DNA of 64,000 bases from Rhodocyclaceae bacterium (GTDB lineage: Bacteria; Pseudomonadota; Gammaproteobacteria; Burkholderiales; Usitatibacteraceae). The notes beneath the pieces are model-generated. The model saw only the letters and a program-made list of their open reading frames with translations. It had not been told where the DNA came from and made no database searches. The stretch spans positions 51,257-115,256 of the forward strand of contig JADCJC010000038.1 of NCBI GenBank assembly GCA_020247395.1, read 5' to 3'. Made by a program: the position numbers and the translations under genes. Shown here piece after piece: positions 17,054 through 26,520 of this stretch (its first letter is position 1; every line of letters begins with the position of its first letter).

Positions 17054-18364
17054 TTAGTTGTCTTGACGCACGGTCAGGATCAACGCACCAGGCGTCCCGC
17101 TGACCACAAAGGTATAGGTAAGCCCTGCTGTGAGGTCAGTCCCGGTCAAGCTAAGTACCGGTGTGGCTGTTGTACCCTGCGTAATCGTGACCGGTGTTCC
17201 CGCGCCGGGGGCGACTTCGAAGTAGTTCGACGCTGCACGGGTCGCCACAGCCGGGGTGGTCGGCGTGAATGACAGGGCTAGTGCCAAGTCGGCTGCGCTG
17301 GAGGCGTTTACCAAGCGAACCCGCGCCTTGCCTGAACTTGGCGGGAAGGTAGTATCCAGCGTGCGAAACGCCGTAACAGGGCCACCGGCTAAACCCGGCG
17401 CCAAAAACACCGAGTAGTCCCGGCCACCGGCAAAGGTACCGCTGAACGCAGAAAGGGTTGCGCCAGCGGTTGTGTCGGTGAAGGCCACGCTGCCGTCGCC
17501 GGCTGCGGTACGGGTGTAACTGCTGATGCCGCCAAATGGAATATTGGTGAAGGCAAGTGTTGTACCGACACGCACGTTTACTGTTGCATTGGTCGCTTGG
17601 GCGTTGATGGCGCGTACCCGGCTGACGGTGCTGGTCAACACGGTTGGCGCCGTATCATCGTCTTGGGTGACAAAAAACGCATTCGGCAATGCGCCCGAGC
17701 CCTCGTTAAACAGGCCTAAGTTGTAGTACTTGCGGTCTTCAAAGGCGCGCGCTGGCATCTCAAACAACAAGTCTTTGGTGCCAGTCGAGGTCAAACGTAT
17801 CGTGTACGTGCCGACCGGTGTTTCATATACACCGCCGGTAACATTACGCAGTTTGGGCTCGACAGTGCGGTAGTCTTCGGTCGCCGTTGTCATGTAGACA
17901 TCAAAGGCAGCGAGGCCGACAGCGTAGGAAACGACGCGCAACTTTGAATTGCCTTGACTTGAGGCGGCGATGTCGTTCTGCAGAATGCTTACACCGACGC
18001 TTGATTGGCCGCCGTAGACCACCAACAGTTGTTTACGCTGGCCGCTGAAGCCAATGGACGTATCGACAATCACGCCGCCTGCGTTACTGATACGGACGCG
18101 TTGCGAGCCGTTTGCTATTGATTTGAAACCCGTACTCTCTTTGTAGCCTACGTTAGACTGCCAGTTACTGGACTCGGTGTTGAGCAAGACGCTTAGGCTG
18201 CCGGATTCGGGTGCCAAGTTGATCATGCGAACCGATGCGTCCTCACTTTTTGCCGCATTTTTGCCGCAGCCCGTCGAGATGAGAGACACCGCAACCATTA
18301 AGATGCTGGTAAACAACAAGCGGACTCCCGCCGTACCGCCAAAACGACCCATACTGACTTTCAT
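17054..18364 (-). CDS. DUF4397-like lipoprotein
   Basis: 436 residues; ATG start with GGAG upstream (GGAGTCTAGGAAATG). The N-terminal signal ends in a lipobox, SLISTGC, so it is predicted to be a lipoprotein anchored through that Cys. The mature part has repeated beta domains with the DUF4397 flavour (VRMINLAPESGSLSVLL, LRVVSYAVGLAAFDVYM, VRAINAQATNATVNVRV, VRLVNASSAADLALAL), which suggests four copies. Function of DUF4397 proteins is not established. It sits between gspC and gspD on the same strand, an unusual location for a non-gsp gene, hinting at a pilotin-like, substrate or accessory role, or simple insertion. Confidence 0.85.
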   Translation of the reverse strand: MKVSMGRFGGTAGVRLLFTSILMVAVSLISTGCGKNAAKSEDASVRMINLAPESGSLSVLLNTESSNWQSNVGYKESTGFKSIANGSQRVRISNAGGVIVDTSIGFSGQRKQLLVVYGGQSSVGVSILQNDIAASSQGNSKLRVVSYAVGLAAFDVYMTTATEDYRTVEPKLRNVTGGVYETPVGTYTIRLTSTGTKDLLFEMPARAFEDRKYYNLGLFNEGSGALPNAFFVTQDDDTAPTVLTSTVSRVRAINAQATNATVNVRVGTTLAFTNIPFGGISSYTRTAAGDGSVAFTDTTAGATLSAFSGTFAGGRDYSVFLAPGLAGGPVTAFRTLDTTFPPSSGKARVRLVNASSAADLALALSFTPTTPAVATRAASNYFEVAPGAGTPVTITQGTTATPVLSLTGTDLTAGLTYTFVVSGTPGALILTVRQDN

Positions 18365-18530
18365 TTCCTAGACTCCGTTAACGTAGACGCGTGATACTGA
18401 ATGCGCGGGCACTGCTTGTGCTTGCGCGGATTAACCGCGTTGTATTCTATCGCGAACGCATCCTTCGGCAGCAAGTATCGCCGAATCGCCGGACAGTGGC
18501 CAACATTGGGCGACCAAGCCCCCAATGATG

Positions 18531-18570
18531 GCGCGCTTCGCCAAGCAAAAATGCTCGAAAACGCCCGCCG
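18531..18570. repeat. Dispersed palindrome, copy C (degenerate)
   Basis: On the minus strand it reads GGCGGGCGTTTTCGAGC, loop ATTTTT, GCTTGGCGAAGCGCGCC. The left arm and loop match copy B closely; the right arm has diverged. It lies just downstream of the gspC stop, between gspC and the DUF4397-like lipoprotein gene. Confidence 0.6.
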
Positions 18571-18580
18571 TGATTGCACA

Positions 18581-19420
18581 TTACGGATTGATCGCGTAGG
18601 TTAACAATAACGGTGCGCCGCCACGTTTGATTTCCGCTCGAATACTGTTAGTTGAGCCGAATTGGCCATAGAAGCGCGCCAGGTCACCCGGCCCGGTTAC
18701 CGGTTGGCCGTTAATGGTGGTGATAGTGTCACCGACTTGCAAACCAAGTTTCTGCGCTAGTGAGCCGGATGGCGCGTCCTTTACCTGAACGCCACCGCCT
18801 GTTGCCGCGGCGATATTGCCGAGGAAGTTGATTTGATTCGGGTCTTGAAGGACGTTGTTAAGTTCACTGCGCGAGAGACTGTAGGAATTGCGGGATTGTA
18901 AGGCGACATTCAGGCGAAAGGTGGCCTGCGGCGCTGCGTTGGGCCGTGTACCCGCGCCGACCACGTTATTTCCGTTACTGGTGTTCGACGCACTGATACG
19001 CTCCATCGGGATGGTTTCGCGCATGCCCGCACGTGAGATCACGATTTGTGCCGCCGACACTTCGACCAGTTTGACGCCCTCGCTAATTGTCTCGCCAACA
19101 CGAACGCTGGTATCGCGCCCACCGGTATTGATGATGGCGGCGGAAAGTATCTTGCCGTCAACGGCAAACACACCTTTGAGGCGGATGCCAGTGTTATTCG
19201 CGGCTGCACCAGTCGCAATCGGTTCCACCGCACCCGGGTCACCCAGCAGGGTGCGCGCGAGGCTGCGCTCAACCGGCGCGATGACAGCGGTTTCTGCCAT
19301 CTGCGTCACGGGGGTAGCTAGCCGCCAACCCCACCATGCCAGCTGCCAAGCCAACACTACCACCAGCACGAGGCTGGTTAAGTTGGCAAGGCGGGTGATG
19401 TGGCGGGAGGGGATGCGCAT
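18581..19420 (-). CDS. gspC: Type II secretion inner-membrane protein C with PDZ domain
   Basis: 279 residues, ATG start. One N-terminal membrane helix (about 14-31, TSLVLVVVLAWQLAWWGW) is followed by the homology-region domain (about 75-140, IRLKGVFAVDGKILSAAII), which contacts the secretin N0 domain. A C-terminal PDZ domain (about 205-275, LAQKLGLQVGDTITTINGQPV) is implicated in substrate recruitment. It starts 12 bases after the binding-protein gene and is separated from gspD by the lipoprotein gene. Confidence 0.92.
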   Translation of the reverse strand: MRIPSRHITRLANLTSLVLVVVLAWQLAWWGWRLATPVTQMAETAVIAPVERSLARTLLGDPGAVEPIATGAAANNTGIRLKGVFAVDGKILSAAIINTGGRDTSVRVGETISEGVKLVEVSAAQIVISRAGMRETIPMERISASNTSNGNNVVGAGTRPNAAPQATFRLNVALQSRNSYSLSRSELNNVLQDPNQINFLGNIAAATGGGVQVKDAPSGSLAQKLGLQVGDTITTINGQPVTGPGDLARFYGQFGSTNSIRAEIKRGGAPLLLTYAINP

Positions 19421-19432
19421 TTGTCGGCGCTA

Positions 19433-21241
19433 TTAGCGTGGCAGTTTGGTGAGGTCAATGTCCAGATAACGCCACGGCTCATGACCAAAAGGATGTTTCT
19501 TGTAGCCAATGACCCAAGGGTGCAGTAGTACTGTGCGCTGCCGGAGGTAATGCACGCGCCATGGATTATCCACCCACAACATCTTCACCATCTTCCGGTA
19601 GCGTTCAGTGCGGGCCGGGCCGTCAGGCATAACCTTGACTTGCTCATAAAGGGCGTCGTATTCAGGCTTGTTGTACATCGAATAGTTGGCACCCCCAATC
19701 GATTTGCTCCAAAACAGTTGCAAGAAATTCTCGCCGTCGGGATAGTCTGCGATCCAGCCGTAAGTCCACATCTGTACCTGGCCGGCCTGCGCCTGTTTAC
19801 GCAGATCGGGTAGCTTTTCAATCTTCCGGAAGGTCATCCGAATACCGATCGCATCCATCGCCCGCTTCCATAACTCATTGCGCTGACGTTCGCGCAATAC
19901 TGGGAAAGAGGCAAGGTCGATCGACAATTGCGAGCCATCAGGCGCTTCGCGCCAGCCGTCGCCGTCACGGTCTAGGTAGCCATACAAATCCAGTAACGCT
20001 TTGGCTTTGGCGGGATTGTACTCGTGCCACGTAGCGCGTTCGTTGGTGTATCCGGCCATGCCCTGGGCAATGGGCGAAAACGCTTCGATGGATTGGCCTT
20101 TCTCGAGGATGGCGATCTCGTCGGCGACCGGGTAGGCGATAGACATCGCCCGGCGCAGCGCGATTCGCTCCGGCGTATATCCGCCGATCACGGGATCTTG
20201 CATATTGAACATCGTGTAGACCAGCCAAGCCTGTTCGCTGGCGATCTTGGTGATTCCCTTGGCCGCTAGGTTGGGCGCGATTCTGCCGCCGGGAATCGCC
20301 AGATCAGCATACACTTCGGGAACGGGGCGCAGATAGTCGTGCTCGTTATTCAAAAAGGCCAACCACCGCGGCTGATCCTCATCAATAATGGAAATCTCTA
20401 TTCGATCAACTTGCGGAAATTTCTTGCCGCGCAGTGCGGTGGCAATGGCGATGTCTTGCGGGTTATTGTTGGCAACGGTCGAAAACTCGTCCGATCGATA
20501 GTTTGGATTTCGTACCATCGTAATGCGTGAGGAGCGTCGCCAGTCCTTCAGCATGAACGGGCCGGTGCCAACCGGGTTCTCCGCAAACGCACTGCCATAG
20601 AACTCGACAACTTCCCGCGCGACCGCTGCCGTCGCCGGCATCGCGAGGATGTAGCTGAGGTTGTAGTCCGGCTCTTTCAGGCGCAGGATCAGGGTGTACG
20701 GATCGGGCGTCTCGATGCCACGAACGGGCTTGTCGTAGTCGAACCTTCCGGTCCGTTTGGCATCGGCCTGCAACTCATCAACGCCAATGAATTTTCCCTC
20801 GGCTAAGAACCGCCACTGCGCTTTGATTTTGGGGTCAAGCAATCGCTTAAGGCTATAAGCATAGTCGTGTGAGGTCAGTTCACGGCGTACACCACCAAAC
20901 ACTTTGTGCTCGGTAAAAAAAATGTCGCGCTTGATGCGGAACGTGTAGATGCGGCCATCTGCGGAGATCTCGGGCATCGCCGCAGCCGAACGGGGTTGAA
21001 GCACGACCGGGCGCGCGAGGTAGTCGTATTGCAGTAGTGAGTCGTACACGCTGTCGCAGAGCGTACCGGTGACCTCGTCGGATTCCGCCGCGCAGTCAAA
21101 CCCGCGTTCCGCTGACGGGAACGCGGTACGGATCACCTTTTCGGCGTAGGTCGGGCTTGTGCTTGCGTAGGCGAATGTGAAGGCTGCCGCCACCATTAAG
21201 CCGCGTAACCCACCAACAATGGAGATCATCTGCCAAGCCAT
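19433..21241 (-). CDS. Orphan ABC-type peptide (family 5) solute-binding protein
   Basis: The ATG at 21241 is preferred (602 residues, 7 bases after the preceding stop). The longer ORF to 21313 would overlap the upstream gene by 65 bases. A signal peptide (IVGGLRGLMVAAAFTFAYAS...) leads to a full-length family-5 binding protein with segments typical of OppA/DppA-like proteins (SADGRIYTFRIKRDIFF, NPVGTGPFMLKDW, MWTYGWIADYPDGENFLQLF). No permease or ATPase genes are adjacent, so it either partners with a transporter elsewhere or has taken another role. It directly precedes gspC. Confidence 0.88.
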   Translation of the reverse strand: MAWQMISIVGGLRGLMVAAAFTFAYASTSPTYAEKVIRTAFPSAERGFDCAAESDEVTGTLCDSVYDSLLQYDYLARPVVLQPRSAAAMPEISADGRIYTFRIKRDIFFTEHKVFGGVRRELTSHDYAYSLKRLLDPKIKAQWRFLAEGKFIGVDELQADAKRTGRFDYDKPVRGIETPDPYTLILRLKEPDYNLSYILAMPATAAVAREVVEFYGSAFAENPVGTGPFMLKDWRRSSRITMVRNPNYRSDEFSTVANNNPQDIAIATALRGKKFPQVDRIEISIIDEDQPRWLAFLNNEHDYLRPVPEVYADLAIPGGRIAPNLAAKGITKIASEQAWLVYTMFNMQDPVIGGYTPERIALRRAMSIAYPVADEIAILEKGQSIEAFSPIAQGMAGYTNERATWHEYNPAKAKALLDLYGYLDRDGDGWREAPDGSQLSIDLASFPVLRERQRNELWKRAMDAIGIRMTFRKIEKLPDLRKQAQAGQVQMWTYGWIADYPDGENFLQLFWSKSIGGANYSMYNKPEYDALYEQVKVMPDGPARTERYRKMVKMLWVDNPWRVHYLRQRTVLLHPWVIGYKKHPFGHEPWRYLDIDLTKLPR

Positions 21242-21248
21242 CGAAGCG

Positions 21249-21713
21249 TCAGTGCAGGATTCGCGATACACCTTGTTCTTCGGCAACGGTGCCTTGTGGC
21301 GACAGCGATGCATGGTGCACGATCATGCGCCACCCGCGGGGCGTGAGCAAGTAGACATTCGTCGCCAATATGGGAGCCGGGGCAACAACGTCGCCACTGG
21401 TCGAAGCGGGCGGAGGATCGGCAATGTATGACTCATATACGGAATGGATGGCCAAGGTCTGGCCCTGGTGCTTGCGCAACTCGCCTACCTTGATGCGCAG
21501 CTTGCCTGCCGCGGGTGAATGCGAGAATATTTCGGCGAAGGAGTCTCGAATCGCCGAAAATCCCGCCAATCTAGGCCCCTCGGGATGCACACAAATGGTG
21601 TCGGGCTCGTCAGACCAAATAGCCATCATCAGCTTAAGGTCGCCGCGCTCAAAAGCGTCGTAGAACGCGAGTTCGCAGTCAACTGCCGTGGGAAATATTT
21701 TGCGCGCCGCCAT
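21249..21713 (-). CDS. NTF2-like (SnoaL-type) small protein
   Basis: 154 residues, ATG start. The cone-fold pattern is recognisable: an N-terminal helix AELAFYDAFERGDLKLMMAIW-like segment, ICVHPEGPRLAGFSAIRDSF, and a C-terminal WRMIVHHAS strand. This matches the YybH/SnoaL-like group, some members of which bind small ligands or act as isomerases; no catalytic activity can be assigned. It is divergent from pabB and heads the minus-strand run. Confidence 0.82.
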   Translation of the reverse strand: MAARKIFPTAVDCELAFYDAFERGDLKLMMAIWSDEPDTICVHPEGPRLAGFSAIRDSFAEIFSHSPAAGKLRIKVGELRKHQGQTLAIHSVYESYIADPPPASTSGDVVAPAPILATNVYLLTPRGWRMIVHHASLSPQGTVAEEQGVSRILH

Positions 21714-21759
21714 ATGTATCGAATTATATAGCTGGCTTGACGGCCTCTAGAATAAGGGG

Positions 21760-23538
21760 ATGTCAATTCGTTGTGAAATCGACTTTCCGTTGTTGCCGGC
21801 CCGGTCGGATGCAGAGCGGCAACGTCTACAGTTTTGTGCGCCAATTGCGGTGCACATTGCCCATCGCGTTGAGCAAGTCGCGCTGGTGTTGGATGCGGTC
21901 TGTGATGCCGCCAACCGTGGCCGATGGTGTGTAGGGTTTGTGGCGTACGAGGCGGCGTCGGCTTTTGATCGCGCCTTGGTGACACAGGAGGCTGTTACAC
22001 CGCTTGTTTGGTTTGCCGAGTTTGCAGGCGCAACATCGCTACCCGCAACCTCAACTCTGCGCGCTGACGACGAGGCAACCTTTACGCTGGCAGATTGGGT
22101 GTCAGACGTCGCCACCGGCGAGTTTTCCGCGTGTGTCGAATCAATTCGTCGTGATATTCGCGATGGACGGTTTTATCAAGTTAATTACTCCACACGCTTA
22201 ACTGCGGCATTCACCGGAGACGCGCTCTCTTTTTACCGCGCACTTCAGGCTAGCCAGCCCAATGGTTATCAGGTGTTTATTGACGCGGGTGGCTTTCAGT
22301 TATTGTCGGTGTCTCCCGAACTTTTTTTCTCCTTGCGTGATGAACAAGTCACCACTCAGCCGATGAAAGGTACCGCGCCGCGCGGTGACTCGCCCGAGGC
22401 TGATGCTGCACTCGCCGTCGCACTGACCCACTCCCCGAAAGACCGCGCAGAGAATTTGATGATTGTGGATCTACTGCGCAACGATCTTTCACGTATTGCC
22501 GAGCCGTATTCGGTCGAGGTTCCATACCTGTTTTCATTGCATGCCTTGCCCTCGGTGTGGTCAATGACTTCCACTGTGCAAGCGAAACTTCTGCCGGGAT
22601 TTGCGTTACACGACGTGTTCCGTGCACTGTTCCCATGCGGCTCGGTAACCGGCGCGCCGAAGGTGGAAGCGATGCGTGCGATTCGTGACTTGGAGACAAG
22701 TCCGCGCGGCGCATACTGCGGCGCAATTGGTGTTGTTGAGCCGGGTGGAGCGGCGTGTTTTAACGTCGGCATTCGTAGTATTTGGATCGACGGCGCGGAA
22801 GCGACGCGGAAGGCAACGTTTGGTGTCGGCAGTGGTATTACCTTTGATTCCACCGTCGAGGGCGAGGCGGCGGAACTAGTTTACAAATCGCGGTTTGTGC
22901 AGCGGGCATCGAAGTCGTTTGACCTGTTTGAAACCATTCGACTCAAGGAAGGGGAACTGGTGTTACTTGAGCGCCATCTTGCCCGGATGGCTAACTCAGC
23001 GCGGCACTTCCGGTTTGCCTTTGACGAGGCGGCAGCAAGATCAGCGCTCGCCAGCGTCGCCCGAGAACATGCCAGCGGAGATTGGCGGATACGCTTGTTG
23101 AGTAAACCCACTGGCGCAGTCAGCGTGGAAGTATTTCCCCTCGAACCGCCACCGGCCAACCCGCGCGCCATTGTTGCGGCAGCGCCTGTCTCTAGCCTTG
23201 ACGAATTCTTGCAGCACAAAACCACGCGTCGCGAGACCTATCACTTGCATACACCGCCCGGCGGGATTTGGGACACGTTGCTTTGGAATGAGCGCGGAGA
23301 GTTGACGGAGTTTCTCCGCGCTAATGTGGTGCTTGTACTCGACGGCAAACGCCTCACACCACCCGTTACCGCCGGTTTACTAAATGGCACGTTGCGCGAC
23401 GAACTCATCGCCCGCGGTGATGTTACTGAGCGAACGTTGACCAAAACGGATTTGATGCGAGCTTCCTCGATTTGGTGGGTGAACGGCTTGCGCGGGGAGC
23501 TAAAGATTGCCATCACGTCGCTCGAAGATAAAGCCTAG
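21760..23538 (+). CDS. pabB: Fused aminodeoxychorismate synthase component I / aminodeoxychorismate lyase
   Basis: 592 residues, ATG start. The first ~360 residues are the chorismate-binding domain (QVNYSTRL, KGTAPRG, RAENLMIVDLLRNDLSRI, CGSVTGAPKVEAM, GVGSGITFDSTVEGE), which aminates chorismate. The last ~230 residues are a PLP class IV aminotransferase-type domain (LFETIRL, the Lys in LQHKTTRRETY, ERGELTEFLRANV), expected to release p-aminobenzoate. Both steps for the folate precursor are therefore on one polypeptide. The glutaminase subunit PabA is not in the window. It leads a plus-strand run with folate-cofactor genes. Confidence 0.93.
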   Translation: MSIRCEIDFPLLPARSDAERQRLQFCAPIAVHIAHRVEQVALVLDAVCDAANRGRWCVGFVAYEAASAFDRALVTQEAVTPLVWFAEFAGATSLPATSTLRADDEATFTLADWVSDVATGEFSACVESIRRDIRDGRFYQVNYSTRLTAAFTGDALSFYRALQASQPNGYQVFIDAGGFQLLSVSPELFFSLRDEQVTTQPMKGTAPRGDSPEADAALAVALTHSPKDRAENLMIVDLLRNDLSRIAEPYSVEVPYLFSLHALPSVWSMTSTVQAKLLPGFALHDVFRALFPCGSVTGAPKVEAMRAIRDLETSPRGAYCGAIGVVEPGGAACFNVGIRSIWIDGAEATRKATFGVGSGITFDSTVEGEAAELVYKSRFVQRASKSFDLFETIRLKEGELVLLERHLARMANSARHFRFAFDEAAARSALASVAREHASGDWRIRLLSKPTGAVSVEVFPLEPPPANPRAIVAAAPVSSLDEFLQHKTTRRETYHLHTPPGGIWDTLLWNERGELTEFLRANVVLVLDGKRLTPPVTAGLLNGTLRDELIARGDVTERTLTKTDLMRASSIWWVNGLRGELKIAITSLEDKA

Positions 23539-23542
23539 GGGA

Positions 23543-24079
23543 ATGTATACAAACTCGTTAACCACGGGCTCGTATCTGGTACCGGACTTGCTTGCGGTTG
23601 ATTTGCGCCTAGTGTTTTGTGGCACCGCGCCGTCCACTCGATCTGCGGCGGAGAAGTCTTACTACGCGAAGCCTGGGAACCGATTCTGGCCGACCTTATA
23701 TCAGACGGGGATTACGCCGCGCCTGTTAGTGCCATCAGAGTATCCGGCGCTGTTGTCGTTAGGCATTGGCCTTACCGATCTGTGTAAGGATTATTGTGGC
23801 ACAGACGCCCAATTACCGGATAACGCGTTTGATGTCGATGCGTTGTTGACAAAGATCGACGTGTACCGACCAAGAATTGTCGCGTTTACCAGCAAGAACG
23901 CCGGACGCGAAGTTTTAGGACGCCAACCCGAATATGGCTTTCAACCTGAGCCGATTGGAAGCAAGGGCACAACCCGTCTGTTTGTGTTGCCATCGCCTTC
24001 AGGGCTTGCCACAAAATTTTTTGATATTCGCGTGTGGCAATTGCTGGCTGATACCATCGCCGGGCGTGTCGACGGCTGA
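23543..24079 (+). CDS. Mismatch-specific (MUG/TDG-type) DNA glycosylase
   Basis: The ATG at 23543 follows AGGGGA and lies 4 bases after the pabB stop, giving 178 residues; the upstream in-frame start would overlap pabB. The MUG/TDG pattern is visible: RLVFCGTAPSTRS in place of the GINPG active-site loop, then AKPGNRFWPTLYQTG, IGLTDLCKDYCG, and the late LPSPSGLAT loop. Such enzymes remove uracil or other damaged bases from mispairs. The active-site loop lacks the classical Asn of E. coli Mug, so activity and range may differ. Confidence 0.82.
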   Translation: MYTNSLTTGSYLVPDLLAVDLRLVFCGTAPSTRSAAEKSYYAKPGNRFWPTLYQTGITPRLLVPSEYPALLSLGIGLTDLCKDYCGTDAQLPDNAFDVDALLTKIDVYRPRIVAFTSKNAGREVLGRQPEYGFQPEPIGSKGTTRLFVLPSPSGLATKFFDIRVWQLLADTIAGRVDG

Positions 24080-24127
24080 AGGCAGCTTGCAAACCTTGCA
24101 CGGTACACCTAGGAATAGAATTAAACA

Positions 24128-24769
24128 ATGTCGATCAACATTCCAAACAACATACCGGATACCGCGCCGGAACTCGAACTTATAGCGGCAAAGGCTAGAC
24201 TGCGTGAAGACGTCCTGCGTCGGCGCGATGCGTTACCTGTTAGCCGCCGCGCCGAAGATGCGGCGTGTTGCGTTGCGCGTCTATTGGCGTTACCCGCTTT
24301 TGTTGAAGCCCGAAACGTACTTACTTACATGAATTTCGGCACCGAGATAGATACGCACGCCATTTTTTTGGAAGCGTTGAACCAAGGCAAAGTCGTCGTT
24401 TTGCCGAGGATGGTCAAGCATCAGTCATCACACGATGCACCTGTGCTCTGTTTACATCGGGTCGCCGGGCAGTCGGAGCTGGCGGCGGGCAAGTGGGGCA
24501 TTCGTGAACCGCTAGCCTCTTGCGCCACCGTGCAACTCGATATCGTTGACCTTTTGCTGGTTCCCGGTGTGGCCTTCGACCATCGCGGCCATCGCCTTGG
24601 TTACGGCAAGGGATACTATGATCGCTTGCTGCCTGCAAGGCGACCCGAGGCTCTGCTGGTTGCGCTAGCATTTGATTGCCAGTTAGTCGATGAGGTTCCG
24701 GTTGCGGGGCATGACGTGTCCATTGATTTATTGATCACCCCTTCTCAACAACTCTCATTCATAACATGA
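24128..24769 (+). CDS. 5-formyltetrahydrofolate cyclo-ligase
   Basis: 213 residues, ATG start. It has the typical N-terminal helix ([15 protein letters not shown]) and the family hallmark [20 protein letters not shown] followed by GYYDRLL, which contributes to ATP and folate binding. It converts 5-formyl-THF to 5,10-methenyl-THF in the cytoplasm. Its product is the substrate or product pool of FolD, whose start codon overlaps its stop by 4 bases. Confidence 0.94.
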   Translation: MSINIPNNIPDTAPELELIAAKARLREDVLRRRDALPVSRRAEDAACCVARLLALPAFVEARNVLTYMNFGTEIDTHAIFLEALNQGKVVVLPRMVKHQSSHDAPVLCLHRVAGQSELAAGKWGIREPLASCATVQLDIVDLLLVPGVAFDHRGHRLGYGKGYYDRLLPARRPEALLVALAFDCQLVDEVPVAGHDVSIDLLITPSQQLSFIT

Positions 24770-25656
24770 CAGCAAAAATTATTAATGGCAAGGTGATCTC
24801 AGATTTTTTTCGTTCCGAATACAAGCTGCGTGTAGACCGTCTGATTTCCCAAGGCACTCGGCCAGGGCTGGCGGTTGTAATTGTGGGCGATGACGCCGCG
24901 TCGCAAGTTTATGTGCGTAACAAGGCCAAAGCTTGTGAGTCTATCGGTATGTACTCGGAAGTACATCCGCTTCCCGCAACAACTAGACAGGCTGCCCTGA
25001 CAGCGTTTGTCGAGCAACTCAATGCCAACCCAAACATTCACGGCATCTTGGTACAGCTGCCGTTGCCCAAAGGGTTGGATGATCGCGCAGTGATCGAGGC
25101 CATCTCGGCAAAAAAAGACGTTGACGGATTTCACTGCGCGAATATGGGCGCACTGGTGATTGATGAAAGCCCTTACCCGCCTTGTACTCCCTATGGCGTC
25201 ATGAAGATGCTTGAGTATGAGGGCATCCCCATCGAGGGCAGACACGCAGTGATTATTGGTCGATCAAATATTGTCGGTAAACCGCAGGCCATGCTGTTGC
25301 TAAAGGCGGGCGCTACGGTGACCATATGTCACTCCAAGACGCAGGATCTGCCGGCGTTTTGCCGCAGTGCCGATATTTTGGTGGCAGCGGTCGGTCGACC
25401 AAATTTTGTCAAAGGCAGTTGGATCAAACCGGGGGCAGTGGTGATTGACGTTGGTATCAATCGCCTGCCAGACGGCAAACTTTGTGGTGATGTCGACTAT
25501 GCGGAAGCACTTTTGGCCGCCTCAGCCATTACCCCCGTGCCTGGCGGTGTCGGTCCGATGACAATCACGATGTTGCTGGGCAATACGTTGAAGGCTGCCG
25601 AGCGTGCGGCAGGTATTGCCGGTACCACTGATCCCGGGGAGACCGGGCTTGCGTGA
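24766..25656 (+). CDS. folD: Bifunctional methylene-THF dehydrogenase / methenyl-THF cyclohydrolase
   Basis: 296 residues. Motifs in order: [13 protein letters not shown] with the catalytic Lys, [20 protein letters not shown], the NADP-binding [11 protein letters not shown], and [12 protein letters not shown]. Length and all hallmarks are normal. The ATG overlaps the cyclo-ligase stop (ATGA), indicating coupled translation of two consecutive one-carbon enzymes. Confidence 0.97.
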   Translation: MTAKIINGKVISDFFRSEYKLRVDRLISQGTRPGLAVVIVGDDAASQVYVRNKAKACESIGMYSEVHPLPATTRQAALTAFVEQLNANPNIHGILVQLPLPKGLDDRAVIEAISAKKDVDGFHCANMGALVIDESPYPPCTPYGVMKMLEYEGIPIEGRHAVIIGRSNIVGKPQAMLLLKAGATVTICHSKTQDLPAFCRSADILVAAVGRPNFVKGSWIKPGAVVIDVGINRLPDGKLCGDVDYAEALLAASAITPVPGGVGPMTITMLLGNTLKAAERAAGIAGTTDPGETGLA

Positions 25657-26488
25657 TAACTTTGTTACGTGTCAGTCGCCCGCCGGCGGTCATCGTGTGC
25701 ACGTCACAGAATGGGGCGACGTCGCGAACCCGAATGTGCTGATATGTGTCCACGGACTGACAAGATGTGGACGTGACTTCGATGTGATGGCAGAAGCGTT
25801 GGCCGACCGTTATCGCGTGCTATGTCCAGACGTTGTCGGGCGGGGTGAGTCAGACTGGTTGGCTAACAAAGCCGACTACACGTACCCGCAATACGTTTCA
25901 GACATGGTGCGAGTCATCGCCAGGACAGGGCAGAAGTCGGTGCATTGGCTGGGGACATCCATGGGCGGCATCATTGGCATGTTGCTCGCCGCGCAGCCGA
26001 ACACCCCGATCACACGTATGGTGCTCAACGACGTGGGCTCGTTCATTCCCAAGGAGTCGCTGGCACGTATTGGTATGTATGTTGGCGTGAGCCCACTATT
26101 TGGCAGTGTGGATGATGCCGTACAGGCCGTGCGCTCGGTGAGTCCGTTTGGCCCGCTCACCGATCAGCAGTGGCACACCTTGACCCTTCCATTGATCAAG
26201 CAGACAAGTTCCGGCATGTGGCAATTTCGTTATGACCCCGCAATCGGCGATAGCTTCCGCCAGCAGCCGATCAAGGATGTAAATCTGTCGGAATTCTGGG
26301 ATGCGGTGCGGTGCCCAGTACTATTGACGCGTGGCGCGGAGTCCGACCTGTTGTTAGCGTCGACTTTTGACCAGATGTGTGCCAGACCAAATGTAACCGG
26401 CGTCACTTTTGCCGAAACCGGACATGCGCCGATGTTTCAAGATGCAAATTCGATTGCGGTCGTTCGAAACTTTCTACTTGGTACCTAG
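25604..26488 (+). CDS. Alpha/beta hydrolase
   Basis: Up to 294 residues. The GTG at 25604 overlaps folD by 53 bases. A TTG at 25649, just behind GGGGAGA, would give 279 residues and overlap only the folD stop; the start is therefore uncertain. The fold is clear: oxyanion loop [22 protein letters not shown], nucleophile elbow GTSMGG, a later Asp in TRGAESDLL, and the His of [10 protein letters not shown]. No signal peptide. Substrate unknown. Confidence 0.85.
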   Translation: MRQVLPVPLIPGRPGLRDNFVTCQSPAGGHRVHVTEWGDVANPNVLICVHGLTRCGRDFDVMAEALADRYRVLCPDVVGRGESDWLANKADYTYPQYVSDMVRVIARTGQKSVHWLGTSMGGIIGMLLAAQPNTPITRMVLNDVGSFIPKESLARIGMYVGVSPLFGSVDDAVQAVRSVSPFGPLTDQQWHTLTLPLIKQTSSGMWQFRYDPAIGDSFRQQPIKDVNLSEFWDAVRCPVLLTRGAESDLLLASTFDQMCARPNVTGVTFAETGHAPMFQDANSIAVVRNFLLGT

Positions 26489-26520
26489 CGCCGCTGCTTC
26501 ACAAGCCCAGCGTCTGTCGG

